Source of the DNA: Liopterus haemorrhoidalis | Taxonomy: Eukaryota > Arthropoda > Insecta > Coleoptera > Dytiscidae | NCBI GenBank assembly: GCA_963971575.1 | Contig: OZ020618.1 | Span: 29,812,540 to 29,876,539 of the forward strand | Length of the DNA stretch: 64,000 bases | Direction: 5' to 3' | Shown: positions 34,035-45,511 of the stretch, piece by piece | Layout: each line of letters starts with the position of its first letter | Position numbering within the stretch: position 1 is the stretch's first letter | Translations under genes and position numbers: made by a program | The notes under the pieces: generated by a model | Database searches by the model: none | Told to the model about the DNA's origin: nothing | Seen by the model: only the letters and a program-made list of their open reading frames with translations

Positions 34035-36095
34035 TCATATACAAAATTCAATATTTTCAAAATTATTAAAATCATAAATGGGATTTTTCAACAAAATGTT
34101 CTTAACTTTATTTGAAAATTCTCTGTATGATAGTTGTTTAATCTCCTCGGGCAACACACTGAAAAATTTTATACAATAATAATTTGAGCTATTTCTGGAT
34201 TTGTTCCTGCGAAGGTACAGAGACCGGATATCGTTTTTTGAGCGAGTATTGTATTCATGCGAGTCTCCAACAGTAGTGAATTTGTTCAAATTCTTATGTA
34301 TTAGCAAGAGGCAATTATAAATGAATAATGCTGGTAGGGTCATTATTTTGAGACTTGTAAAATAGTCTCGACATTCGGCTCTGTAGGCAGCGCCGGCGAT
34401 AATTCTGACAGTTTTACGCTGAAGGCTAAAAATTTTGTCAGCGGATGGAGAATGTCCCCATATAAGTATCCCATAGTTTAGGTGGGATTGAAGTAATGAA
34501 AAATAGGCTTTCAATACGACCTCTTTACATACTTCGTATTTCAACCTCCTTATCAGGTAAATAGTGGACCTAAGCTTTCTACTAAGAAATTCCGTGTGTT
34601 GGTCCCAACGTAAATGAGGATCTATGTGGATTCCAAGAAACTTGACGTAATGAGGGTTTTCAAAATTATGTTTCCTAGTAGTAAACAGCTGGGTCTGGGA
34701 TTTGTCCGTGTTTAAGCATAATTTATTGGTGTTAAACCAAGAATTTGCTTCAGCTGTCAAGGATCTATTCTCGGAAAGGAGAGCACTTAGATTGGAGTTT
34801 CTAGTTAATAATGTTGTGTCGTCTGCGTAGAGAACTGTTTTAGAAGTCATATAAAGGGGTAGGTCATTAACATATATTAAAAAGAGTAACGGACCAAGTA
34901 TGGAACCTTATGGAACACCAAACTGTAACGGAAGTGTTTTAGATTTATTGTTGTCAAGCTGAGTAAATTGTTTCCTATCCGATAGATATGATCTACGCAA
35001 GGAGCAGCTGTTTTCATCAAAACCATAAAGATATAGCTTATTTAATAAAATGTTATGCGAGATGCAGTCAAATGCTTTGCTGAGATCTAAGAAGTCCAAA
35101 ACGGCATCAGTTGTGCTTTTGTTAATTCTGAAACAAACTGAGAGTTGGAAAACAAATCATTTTCGGTAAATTATTTATTTAGTTGTTTGTAAAGCACTTT
35201 TTCTACAATTTTTGAAAAAACTGGCAGAATAGAAATGGGGCGGTAATTATTTACATTATTGATGTCTCATTTCTTATGTAATGGAAGAACTTTTACTATT
35301 TTTAGCTTGTCAGGAAAACAGTTTTATAAAATACAAGAATTAATTATTTTCGTTAAAGGTGAGATGACCTGATCCTTGACCGATTTTAGCAATTTAACGG
35401 ACAAGCCATATGCATCGGGTGTGTTGCCACCTTTCAAAGAATTAATAATCTCCCGTGTAACAGTTTCATCTACTTGTTGAAATAAAAAGGTTACATGAGA
35501 AATTTTGTTAAGGTGGTATTTAGGGGGTAAATTAGATACTGGAATGTTCTCAACTAGTGATTTGGCAATTTCAGAAAAATGCTCGTTGAACTGATCAGGA
35601 GTAATAGAAGTATTCGCAGGGCCTTTTGTATTTTTTCTATGTCTATTAATAATACACCAGGATGTTTGCTGCATATTGTTAGAATTTTCCAAGAGATTAG
35701 AGTGAGCCTCAATTTTAGCCTTAGAAATTTCTTTACGATAAACAGATTTGTAAACATCATAGGTAATTTTGTTCCTGTTGTTAGGGTTTTGCAGAAATAT
35801 TTGATGTAAATTATTAAGGTGGAGACAGCAGCTCGGAACAACGTATAGTCTCAACAATTTCTCATTCCACGCAGATGTTCATTAAACCATTTTACTTGAT
35901 TGGAACATGAAGTTTTTGGAGAAATTTTAACTTTCTTCATAGGAAAAGACTGTTCAAAATTTAATAGAAATGTTTCAAAAAATCTGTTGCACATTTCAGT
36001 ACTGTCAGTAATAAGATTTAGAAAATCCCATGGCATAGAGTCGAGTTTATGGAAAAAATTAAAGATATCTGAATCAGAGATCTTTCTTTGGTAAC
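34035..36095 (-). pseudogene. LINE (Jockey/CR1-like) reverse transcriptase, decayed
   Basis: The minus-strand pieces give, in order, the linker (35851-36036; 35324-35857), NYRPISILPVFSKIVEKVLY (about 35200), motif A FLDLSKAFD (about 35068-35098), QFGVP-stop-GSILGPLLFLIYVNDL (about 34900, one CAA-to-TAA nonsense change), the catalytic box YADD (34818-34829), KFLGIHID...RWDQH (thumb) and a C-terminal tail to the stop at 34035. Several frameshifts lie between 35100 and 36000. The endonuclease domain is missing. The 5' side continues across the mariner insertion at 37389-37530. Confidence 0.85.
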
Positions 36096-36097
36096 TA

Positions 36098-37386
36098 CCA
36101 GGTCTACAAGTATGAAATGCGGATTTTTTTCAAACTTGCCGCGCAAACAGAGTGTATAGTTCAAAGTTTCAACACATATGGCGTTTTGTTAAGTTATCAT
36201 TAAGTGTCAAATGCGTATAGGTTATAATTTGAAAAGTGATCATATAGTTTTGTTTTACTGTGTTAAAAATGTCAAATTTTGTGCCAAATAAAGAGCATTC
36301 GCGGACAGTACTACTGTTTTGTTTTCATTTGAAAAAAACTGCTGCTGAATCATACCGACTGCTTCGAGAAGCTTATGGTGAATATGCTCCATCGCAAGAA
36401 ACGTGTGAACGATGGTTTCGGCGTTTCAAAAGTGGTGACTTGGATCTTACAGACAAAGAACATGGAAAACCTCCAAAAAAATATGAAGATACAAAATTGG
36501 AAACATTGCTACAGGAAGACGATAGTCAATCACAAGAACAACTAGCAGAGCAGTTAGGCGTTAGTCAACAAGCTGTTTCCAATCGCCTACGAGAGATGGG
36601 TAAGATCCAGAAAATCGGCAGATGGGTTCCACATGCATTGAATGAGAGGCAGATGGAAAAACGCAAAAACACTTGTGAAATTTTGCTTGCACGATACAAA
36701 AGAAAGTATGTTTTGCATCGTATCATTACTGGCGATGAAAAATGGATTTATTTTGAAAATCTCAAACGCAAAAAATCATGGGTGAACCCAGGGCTCACCA
36801 TCCATATCAACTGCAAGACCGAATCGCTTTGGCAAAAAGACAATGCTCTGTACTTGGTGGGACCAAAAGGGTGTGGTCTATTATACATTGTTACAATCTG
36901 GTGAAACAGTTAATACCCAACGCTACCAACAACAACTGATCGAATTGAACCATTCGCTGCTCATAAAACGACCAGAATACGAAAGAAGATAGCACAAGGT
37001 AATCTTTCTTCACGATCACGGTCCATCATATAAGGCAAAAGCAGTTTGCAACACATTGGAGGCACTCAAGTGGGAACTGCTACCCCATGCCGCTTACTCA
37101 CCAGACTTGGCCCCGTCAGATTACCACTTGTTCGCATCGATGGGTCACGCACTTGCCTAGCAGCATTTTTGTTCATATGAAAATGTGAAAGAATGGCTAG
37201 ATGAATGGTTTGCGGGGAAAGGGGAAGAGTTCTACTGGCGAGGTATTCACAAATTGCCTGAAAGATGGGGAAAATGTATAACTTCTAATGGAGCATACTT
37301 TGAATAAATAAACTTTGACTGTTCTTTTGAGTTTAATGTTTTATTAAAAACAAAAAAAAATCCGCATTTCATACTTGTAGACCTGG
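36098..37386 (+). mobile_element. mariner element, 1289 bp, TA TSD
   Basis: A TIR of more than 30 bp (CCAGGTCTACAAGTATG, then AAATGCGGATTTTTTT) is identical at both ends, set inside TA at 36096-36097 and 37387-37388. It splits the LINE reading frame, so it is younger than the LINE. Full mariner length. Confidence 0.95.
36269..37307 (+). pseudogene. mariner transposase, one frameshift and two stops
   Basis: The ATG at 36269 (nine bases after an in-frame GTG) opens NFVPNKEHSRTVLLFCFHLK with two helix-turn-helix blocks (…SQETCERWFRRFKSGD; …LAEQLGVSQQAVSNRLREMG), the linker WVPHALNE, and the first catalytic aspartate in TGDEKW (Asp156). Near 36815-36835 the frame shifts; the other frame continues WWDQKGVVYYTLLQSGETVN. 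It then has a stop at ERR-stop-HK, the second aspartate in FLHDHGPSYKA, YSPDLAPSDYHLF with the third, another stop after GHALA, and ends at 37305-37307. The three catalytic aspartates are all still recognisable (mariner D,D34D type), but the protein cannot be made whole. The TIRs may still be mobilised in trans. Confidence 0.92.
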
Positions 37387-37388
37387 TA

Positions 37389-37530
37389 TAAGAGGCTACA
37401 TTATTTGTAGATAAAACTGTACCCGGTTCATTTTGGGAATATTTAGAATTGTGAAAGATGGAAGCGGGTCGAAGGGACGCTTTCATCTTTTCAAAATTCA
37501 AAACCATTATATTTTCCTTATTATTTATAA
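37389..37530 (-). pseudogene. 5' continuation of the LINE beyond the mariner insertion
   Basis: On the minus strand IMVLNFEKMKASLRPASIFHNSKYSQ and GTVLSTNNVASY lead up to the TA where mariner sits, and the LINE frame resumes with GSYQRKISDSDIFNFFHKL at 36095. The endonuclease is not seen. Confidence 0.6.
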
Positions 37531-37539
37531 CGATTAAAA

Positions 37540-37596
37540 AAATGTATGCCTCATCAAATATTTCCTGCCTCCCAGACTTAAAAACTAGCGCCGCCA
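37540..37596. repeat. hAT-like right terminus, CAGTGGCGGCGCTAG family
   Basis: atatttcctgcctcccagac followed by ttaaaaactagcgccgccacta matches the right end of the element at 22367-22719. It abuts the LINE remnant; the other end was not found. Confidence 0.6.
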
Positions 37597-39593
37597 CTAG
37601 ATATACATCTTAATATGCATAATTTTATTTGTTAATAGCCGGCAAATCATACTTCGTACTTTTTTTTTTTTAGCTATATGCATTGTTACTGTAAAGTCCA
37701 TTCTACATTATACTTTTTTCAATACTTTATTCAATACTATCCAACTCTGACGTCATTTCAACTTTTGATACTACAGAATATAGTGGGGGAAAAAATAAGA
37801 GACAGTGATATATTTTATACCTTCCATCTCTTATTACTTTTCATTGCCAACTTAAAAATTTGTAGGTTCAGTTTGCAGACAACAATTTGGTTATAGTAAA
37901 CCAACTTATAAATATTGTTTAATTGTGCTAAGTTTATATTTAATTATATGTTCTAAATAAACTTCTTATCAACTTAATAAACTAATAAAAGTTAAGTTGT
38001 AAACAAAAACTAAAAAGTTGCTGGTTGGTACGACTGATAAGTATACAACTGTCATCCAAAACTACCTCCTCGCCTGCATTGGCCCGTTAAATCGAGGTTC
38101 TACTGTATTACATTTACTCACCGGTGGATATTTTGACAGTTATATCTGTAGTAACAAAGAATCGAGCACGAAGCAAGTAAAAAAGTATGGAATTGAGTGT
38201 TAAGTCAGTTTACTTAGATATTGAGCTGACGTTTATAAAGCACATGTACTTTTAAAATTACTGTAAAGACTTACATTTAAATTTACCGTCATTACAATCT
38301 GTCATTGTTTAGATATTGTAGTTTTCATATACGCCGTTCGACAACGCTGCCAAAAAATGTGCATTCAGTCAAATTCACCGGTAAGTTTGTACCAGTACTT
38401 GCACTTGTTAAGGCAACAACGTTGCTTTTCGCCATCGTTGACACTACTTACTTTAAATAAATATGTGCGTTGATATACCTAAAATACGTGGAGCGCGATT
38501 TTACGCGCATAAACAAGAAAGTTGTGCGTGCAATTTTTTGTGCGTGCAACCCGCGTGGAAATCCGTGTGCGCACATACTCCGTGCGCGTACAAATGCTCA
38601 AATCAGTACGCACCATTACAAAGAATTGACCCATCAATCTCGGATACACAGAATAAACACAAAATGGTTTTTTTCTGATATGGTATCATAATTAATTGAA
38701 ACGTGTAGAAACCAAAAATGAGGACGAAAAAAAAAAAATAATAGAAAAAACATACATTTATAACATGCAATTTTATTTATATAGATTTTTTATTGTGTAA
38801 CAAAAGAATAGATGCTAAATGATTACTAAAGTAATGATGTGCAAGCATAAATTTATCATCACATACGTATCAAAACAAGACTATGTAGGAAATAGGAATA
38901 AGATAACAATATTGACATATTGTATCGCAATACAAACATGATATTCCTGGAAAACAAATATATAAATACATGGCTAATATAGTAAAAAATCTAAAATATA
39001 AAACAACGCAGATTTAAGCAAAAACACGTATCACATACAAGCACACTTTAGATATAAGGAAAAACACAAAGTATTTTATAATTAAAACATTTTCGTTAAT
39101 ATTTATGACTAATAGAGTATTAAATTACAGTTAAGGGAATATGGATCCGAAATGTAATTGAGCTACATATAAATTGTTACAAATAATTAGTACAATTAAG
39201 AAAAAAAAAAAAAAAAACAGGGTTTGTCGGGAAATTTGTATCCGCAAATATATTTATAAGGTAAGATAACAAAATGTCCACTGCATATTATTTTAAATAG
39301 ACACTAGTCATAAAGTCTAGGTATAGTATTTCCAAAATGAAATGGTCGGTCTGGTTAATCAGCTTAACAATGTAGTAATGAGTTTATGTCATAATCCTGA
39401 GACTTAATGCTGCAAAAAGAATATGAGAGGTATTAAGGGAATTTTAAATTTAAATAGAATAGTTGTATAATTGAACTAAACTAGGCTTACCAGATGGCGT
39501 CTAAAAGCATGATATACCCTTCTTTTTTAAATAAAATCCTCTCTCCTCCATTCAGCCTAAAAACTCCTCCATTTGTGTTGTACTATTTTCAGC
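37597..39593. other. No gene seen; one Tigger-like end and a CG/GC-alternating patch
   Basis: cgttaaatcgaggttctactgta (38085-38107) is a Tigger-type terminus without a partner. 38485-38600 is rich in gcgcg/gtgcgtgc steps, unlike the AT-rich surroundings. The rest is low-complexity AT. Confidence 0.4.
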
Positions 39594-39602
39594 AATGACA
39601 CT

Positions 39603-41860
39603 GGCTCCGTGAAGTTAGCAGTCCACTGAAAGCACTAACGAAAATTCGTCGGCCATTCGTTAGTGCTTCGTTAGTGCCTATTAGTGCTTCATAAAAAATT
39701 GTAGCCACCCTAACCGTTTTCGAAAAAAAAGCAATTCGAAATGGACTGCTAACTTCACGCCTCGTTGGAAGCACTAACGAAAATTCATCAGCCATCCGTT
39801 AGTGCCTCGTTAGTGCCTGTTAGTGCTTCATTAAAATTTGTAGCCACCCTAACCGTTTTTGAGATATTGAGCATTCAAAAAAATAAGCGTGACGTTAGCA
39901 GTCCACTGAAAGCACTAACGAAAATTCGTCGGCCATCCGTTAGTGCCTGTTAGTGCTTCATTAAAATTTGTAGCCACCCTAACCGTTTTTGAGATATTGA
40001 GCATTCAAAAAAATAATCGTGAAGTTAGCAGTCCACTGAAAGCACTAACGAAAATTCGTCGGCCATTCGTTAGTGCCTCGTTAGTGCCTGTTAGTGCTTC
40101 ATTAAAATTTGTAGCCACCCTAACCGTTTTTGAGATATTGAGCATTCAAAAAAAATAAGCGTGAAGTTAGCAGTCCACTGAAAGCACTAACGAAAATTCG
40201 TCGGCCATCCGTTAGTGCCTCGTTAGTGCCTGTTAGTGCTTCATTAAAATTTGTAGCCACCCTAACCGTTTTTGAGAAATTGAGCTTTCAAAAAATCGAC
40301 CGTGAAGTTAGCAGTCCACTGAAAGCACTAACGAAAATTCGTCGGCCATCCGTTAGTGCCTGTTAGTGCTTCATTAAAATTTTTAGCCACCCTAACCGTT
40401 TTTGAGAAATTGAGCATTAAAAAAAAAAACACGTGTAGTTTGCAGGTCATGAAAAGCACTAATGAAAATTCATCGGCCAACCGTTAGTGCCTCGGTAGTG
40501 CCTGTTTGTGCTTCATTAAAATTGAAATCCACCCTAACCGTTTTTGAGAAATTGAGCATTCAAAAAAATTAACGTGTAGTTTGCAGGTCATGAAAAGCAC
40601 TAATGAAAATTCATCGGCCAACCGTTAGTGCCTTGGTAGTGCCTGTTTGTGCTTCATTAAAATCAGAATCCACCCTAAGAGTTTTTGAGAAATTGAGCAT
40701 TCAATAAAATAAGCATAAAGTTAGCAGGATATAGAAAGCACCAACGAAAATTCGTCGGCCATCCGTTAGTGCCTCGTTAGTGCCTGTTAGTGCTTCATTA
40801 AAATTTGTAGCCACCCTAACCGTTTTTGAGATATTGAGCATTCAAAAAAAATAAGCGTGAAATTAGCAGTCCACTGAAAGCACTAACGAAAATTCGTCGG
40901 CCATCCGTTAGTGCCTCGTTAGTGCCTGTTAGTGCTTCATTCAAATTTGTAGCCACCCTAACCGTTTTTGAGAAATTGACCTTTCAAAAAATCGACCGTG
41001 AAGTTAGCAGTCCACTGAAAGCACTAACGAGAATTCGTCGGCCATCCGTTAGTGCCTGTTAGTGCTTCATTAAAATTTTTAGCCACCCTAACCGTTTTTG
41101 AGAAATTGAGCATTAAAAAAAATTAACGTGCAGTTTGCAGGTCATGAAAAGCACTAATGAATATTCATCGGCCAACCGTTAATGCCTCGGTAGTGCCTGT
41201 TTGTGCTTCATTAAAATCGAAATCCACCCTAACCGTTTTTGAGAATTTGAGCATTCAAAAAAATTAACGTGTAGTTTGCAGGTCATGAAAAGCACTAATG
41301 AAAATTCATCGGCCAACCGTTAGTGCCTCGGTAGTGCCTGTTTGTGCTTCATTAAAATCGAAATCCACCCTAACCGTTTTTGAGAAATTGAGCATTCAAA
41401 AAAATTAACGTGTAGTTTGCAGGTCATGAAAAGCACTAATGAAAATTCATCGGCCAACCATTAGTGCCTCGGTAGTGCCTGTTTGTGCTTCATTAAAATC
41501 GAAATCCACCCTAACCGTTTTTGAGAAATTGAGCATTCAAAAAAATTAACGTGTAGTTTGCAGGTCATGAAAAGCACTAATGAAAATTCATCGGCCAACC
41601 GTTAGTGCCTTGGTAGTGCCTGTTTGTGCTTCATTAAAATCGGAATCCACCCTAACCGTTTTTGAGAAATTGAGCATTCAAAAAAATAAGCATAAAGTTA
41701 GCAGGACATAGAAATCACTAACGAAAATTCGTCGGCCATCCGTTAGTGCCTCGTTAGTACCTGTTAGTGCTTCATTAAAATTGGAATCCACCCAACCCGT
41801 TTTTTACAAATTGAGCTTTCAAAAAAATAAGCGTGAAGTTAGATGGTGATTGAAATACTA
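39603..41860 (+). repeat. Left-arm array, about 16 units of ~141 (or ~130) bp
   Basis: Units start at gaagttagcagtccactgaa-like words (39611, 39753, 39893, 40021, 40163, 40304 and so on). Each includes agcactaacgaaaattcgtc, ggccatccgttagtgc, tgcttcattaaaatttgtag and ccaccctaaccgtttttgag. A diverged subtype has gtagtttgcaggtcatg in place of the first word. Short units lack one cgttagtgcct step. gcactaac and gttagtgc within a unit let each unit fold on itself. Confidence 0.92.
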
Positions 41861-41898
41861 TATTTTTCTATAGATGGGGGTAGATTTATCTAAGATAT

Positions 41899-42146
41899 AT
41901 TAATTAATTTATTTATTTATTTATTTTACATCGGCCTATTTCTGCAACCAGGCTAATCGCCGATGCCAGGGGCGAACTCCTACACCTGGATGAGGGGTGA
42001 ATGATTGTGAAATGAGAGTAATGTATACATATTATTCTCGCCCGAATAATATCACGGAACGGAGAATCGAACTACCGATCGCATAATCCAGACTGTTTTC
42101 ACCAGTCCAAACTGTACGACTTAATGCGCTCGACCACTCCGTTGGC
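41899..42146 (-). mobile_element. tRNA-derived SINE, family B, in the left arm
   Basis: On the minus strand it begins gccaacggagtggtcgagcg (A-box region), has ggtagttcgattctcc (B box), and ends in an aaataaataaat tail. Flanked by an exact 11-bp TSD atctaagatat (41888-41898 and 42147-42157). The same insertion with the same TSD is in the right arm. Confidence 0.85.
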
Positions 42147-42589
42147 ATCTAAGATATGTTAAATCCCAAGATATTTGAGAATAATTTTTACTACAATTTT
42201 ACGCCTTCACATATATCATTGCATTTGCAACCCTATCTAATTAATGTAGGGCGAACTTGCAAATTAACTTCGATGACAGAATAAGCACCCAGAATTATCT
42301 GATAAGTTGAAAAAGGTATAAAAACAACTAATTAATTATATCACAAGTAAAATTAGAAGAAGTCAATAAATATGTAATCTGTGTAAAAAAATCGTCTATA
42401 TCGTCTAATGTAAATAAGCAATTTTTAAGAAGCGTTGGACTAAATATGACTGACGATTTAGGTATGATAAATGATAAGCAAAAGATCTAGTATAATAAAA
42501 CACAATATTGAAGGAAAGTTTCGATGTTAGTATTTAATATAATCAATATAATAATATACAAATAACAAATCATCAAAACAGTAACCGAC

Positions 42590-42700
42590 GAGTTCATCGA
42601 AAATCAATTCATCGAAAATCAACTCATCGAAAATCAATTCATCGAAAATGAGTTCATCGATTGATCAATTCATCTAATCGTCAATTCACCGAAAAAAAAT
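42590..42700 (+). repeat. ttcatcgaaaatcaa tandem repeat in the spacer
   Basis: About six units of roughly 15-16 bp (gagttcatcgaaaatcaattcatcg...). They are the inverted counterpart of the tcgataaatt repeats at 43548-43722. Confidence 0.85.
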
Positions 42701-43039
42701 ATTTTGTAAATATTTGAGAGGAATGCCGAGGGGTTCGGAAAGTAAAAAAAACAGTGGTCAATAAAAGTAGACAGACTAAGAAATAATTGCATAATTTTTT
42801 TTATATGGTTTAAAAAAAGGTAAATAAAGTGGCATGGTGTTTGAATATAAATAAAGAAATATAATAAGAAAACTTATATAATAAAACAAATAAATTTTTT
42901 GTTTTTAAGGTTTAATAAGACAGGTTATGGGCAATTGCACGCAAATAATTTTTATAAATTTATAAACAATGATACGCATTTTAATTGGGCTAATATAGGG
43001 GAAAATAAAGTACTATGCATCTAAAAAGAAGGTAATTAG

Positions 43040-43388
43040 GTTAGGTTAGGTTAGTAAGGGTTTGGTTAGAAGAAGCTGAGCGAAGCGAGCTACCCATCTT
43101 CTAGTTTAATGACAAAACACTATCTTAGGTTAGGTTAGGTTAGTAAGGGTTTGGTTAGAAGAAGCCGAGCGAAGCTAGCTACCTATCTTCTAGTTTAATG
43201 ACAAAACACTATCTTAGGTTAGGTTAGGTTAGTAAGGGTTTGGTTAGAAGAAGCCGAGCGAAGCGAGCTACCCATCTTCTAGTTTAATGACAAAACACTA
43301 TCTTAGGTTAGGTTAGGTTAGTAAGGGTTTGGTTAGAAGAAGTCGAGCGAAGAGAGCTACCCATCTTCTAGTTTAATGACAAAACAAA
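43040..43388 (+). repeat. 89-bp tandem repeat, four units, with TTAGG runs
   Basis: tagtaagggtttgg recurs at 43052, 43141, 43230 and 43319 (89 bp apart). Each unit begins with ttaggttaggttaggttag and contains gccgagcgaagcgagctacc and cttctagtttaatgac. The units are nearly identical. Confidence 0.93.
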
Positions 43389-43547
43389 CTCACACTAACA
43401 TAATAATGCCACCTGTTTAGAATCACCGTAAATTGAACAAATCATGTGTGGTATGACGCTAGTGGTATGACCTATTCCCTAGTTATACCAAAAATTTATA
43501 TAAATAAGAAAATTTGTTTTTACGAAATAACATAATATTACTAAGCA

Positions 43548-43722
43548 TTTTCGATAAACGTGCCATTCGATAAATTGAGCATTCGATATATTGATTTTCG
43601 ATAAATTTGTTTTCGATAAACTTGCTTTCGATAAATTTGATTTCGATAAATTGAATTTCGATAAATTAATTTTCGATAAACTAGTATTCGATAAATTGAT
43701 TTACGATAAATTGACCTAGAAT
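43548..43722 (+). repeat. ttcgataaattga tandem repeat in the spacer
   Basis: About eleven units of 13-16 bp. Reverse-complemented they read tttatcgaaaatcaa, matching 42590-42700, so the two arrays are inverted subterminal repeats of something between them. Confidence 0.85.
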
Positions 43723-44854
43723 CAATTCCGCAGGGTTCTAAATAGTAACTGTGCAAAATTTGGTTTAAATCGGTTACACGGCCTAGGAATGTATAGCGAA
43801 CAAACAAACAAACAAACAGACAATTTTCCTCTTTTATATATATAGAGAAGAAGAAGATGTCCAATTATATTTACTATGTATTTTCTTTCTCGCGTTCAAG
43901 ACGCGGCACACAAACCTAACGGTCGAAGGAGAAAAGTGGAGGTAGACCATCGAATTGAAAAATAGAGCGGTTTTTGCTGTCAATGAAAGTATGTATGGCC
44001 AAAGATTTAATAGGTAAATATAAAGTTTTGCAGTTTATTTATATTTTATATTTTTAATAAATATATAGCAAGCCGCACACAATTGAGATAGATAAGGTAT
44101 TATACTCCGCGTCTTTGGTGCTATATATTTTAGTTTGCAATGCAGTTGATGATAGTCGATGGTAATATTCGTTTAGTTCGTTCGTCACAAATATATTTAA
44201 AAATTATTATACCCAAAATTATTGTGTTCGTAGGCTGTAGCATATAAGTGTAACAGAGATAGATATACATTGATATTCGTGACCCCCCCCCCTTTGACCC
44301 ATGAAACTATCGTTTATAGGTCAGAAGTAATCACAGAAAGAAGATCACAGAAAATAAATTAATCTGATGAGTCAGTTTGATCGTTAGGTGGTAGAGCGGG
44401 CTGCCGGCGGATTAACAATACTGCTGGTTCAAAAGTTCTGCTTAGTTGAAGTAAATTTTAAATTGTGTTTTTAATTGTGTTTAACATCGAAACTTTCCTT
44501 CAATATTGTGTCTTATTACACTAGATCTTTTGCTTATCATTTCTCATACCTAAATCGTCAGTCATATTTAGTCCAACACTTATTAAAAATTGCTTATTTA
44601 CATTTAGACGATTTTTTTACACAGATTACATTGACTTCTTCTTATGTTACTTGTGATATAATTAATTAGTTGTTTTTCATTTATACGTTTTTCAACTTAT
44701 CAGATAATTCTGGGTGCTTATTCTGTCATCGAAGTTAATTTGCAAGTTCGCCCTACATTAATTAGATAGGGTTGAAAATACAATGATATATGTGAAGGCG
44801 TAAATTGTAGTAAAAATTATTCTCAAATATCTTGGGATTTAACATATCTTAGAT

Positions 44855-45100
44855 GCCAACGGAGTGGTCGAGCGCATTAAGTCGTACAGTTTGGACTGGT
44901 GAAAACAGTCTGGATTGTGCGGTCGGTAGTTCGATTCTCCGTTGGTGATATTATTCGGGCGAGAATAATGTATACATTACTCTCATTTCACAATCATTCA
45001 CCCCTCATCCAGGTGTAGGAGTTCGCCCCCTGGCATCGGCGATTAGCCTCGTTGCAAAAATAGGCCAATGTAAAATAAATAAATAAATAAATAAATTAAT
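44855..45100 (+). mobile_element. tRNA-derived SINE, family B, in the right arm
   Basis: gccaacggagtggtcgagcg, gtcggtagttcgattctcc and an aaataaataaataaa tail; 11-bp TSD atatcttagat at 44844-44854 and 45101-45111, the complement of that of the left-arm copy. Confidence 0.85.
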
Positions 45101-45205
45101 ATATCTTAGATAAATCTACCCCCATCGATAGAAAAATATAGTATTTCAATCACCATCTAACTTCACGCTTATTTTGGTTGGGTGGATTCCAATTTTAATG
45201 AAGCA

Positions 45206-45511
45206 TGTTAAGTCGTCAAAATAGTGTTGAGTGAACCGTGCATAGCAAAAGTTAAGTGAACCGTGCTTTACACAAGGGTTAGTTTACCCACATGGACAAG
45301 AGTCATAGAACATTCTAGAACAAAAACATTCATTCCTGTTATTAGCGAAATTTAATGTATTATTAGTTAGATATATGAGTTCTTATGTTGTTAAATTATT
45401 AATAATAACAAACTGTGCAGTAATTATAATACATTTGTGTGTGAAAATAAAAAATTGTATACAGTCCACTAAAATTGAAGTAATAAGTTTTTTGATGAGA
45501 AAGAATAGACA
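45206..45511. mobile_element. Solo LTR, 306 bp, TSD aagca
   Basis: Starts TGTTAAGTCGTC and ends GAATAGACA (TG...CA), flanked by aagca at 45201-45205 and 45512-45516. Removing it joins gaagca to ctaacagg, exactly the repeat-unit sequence of the array, which confirms the boundaries. No internal region is left, so it is a recombined LTR of an element unrelated to the BEL/Pao copy. Confidence 0.8.
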
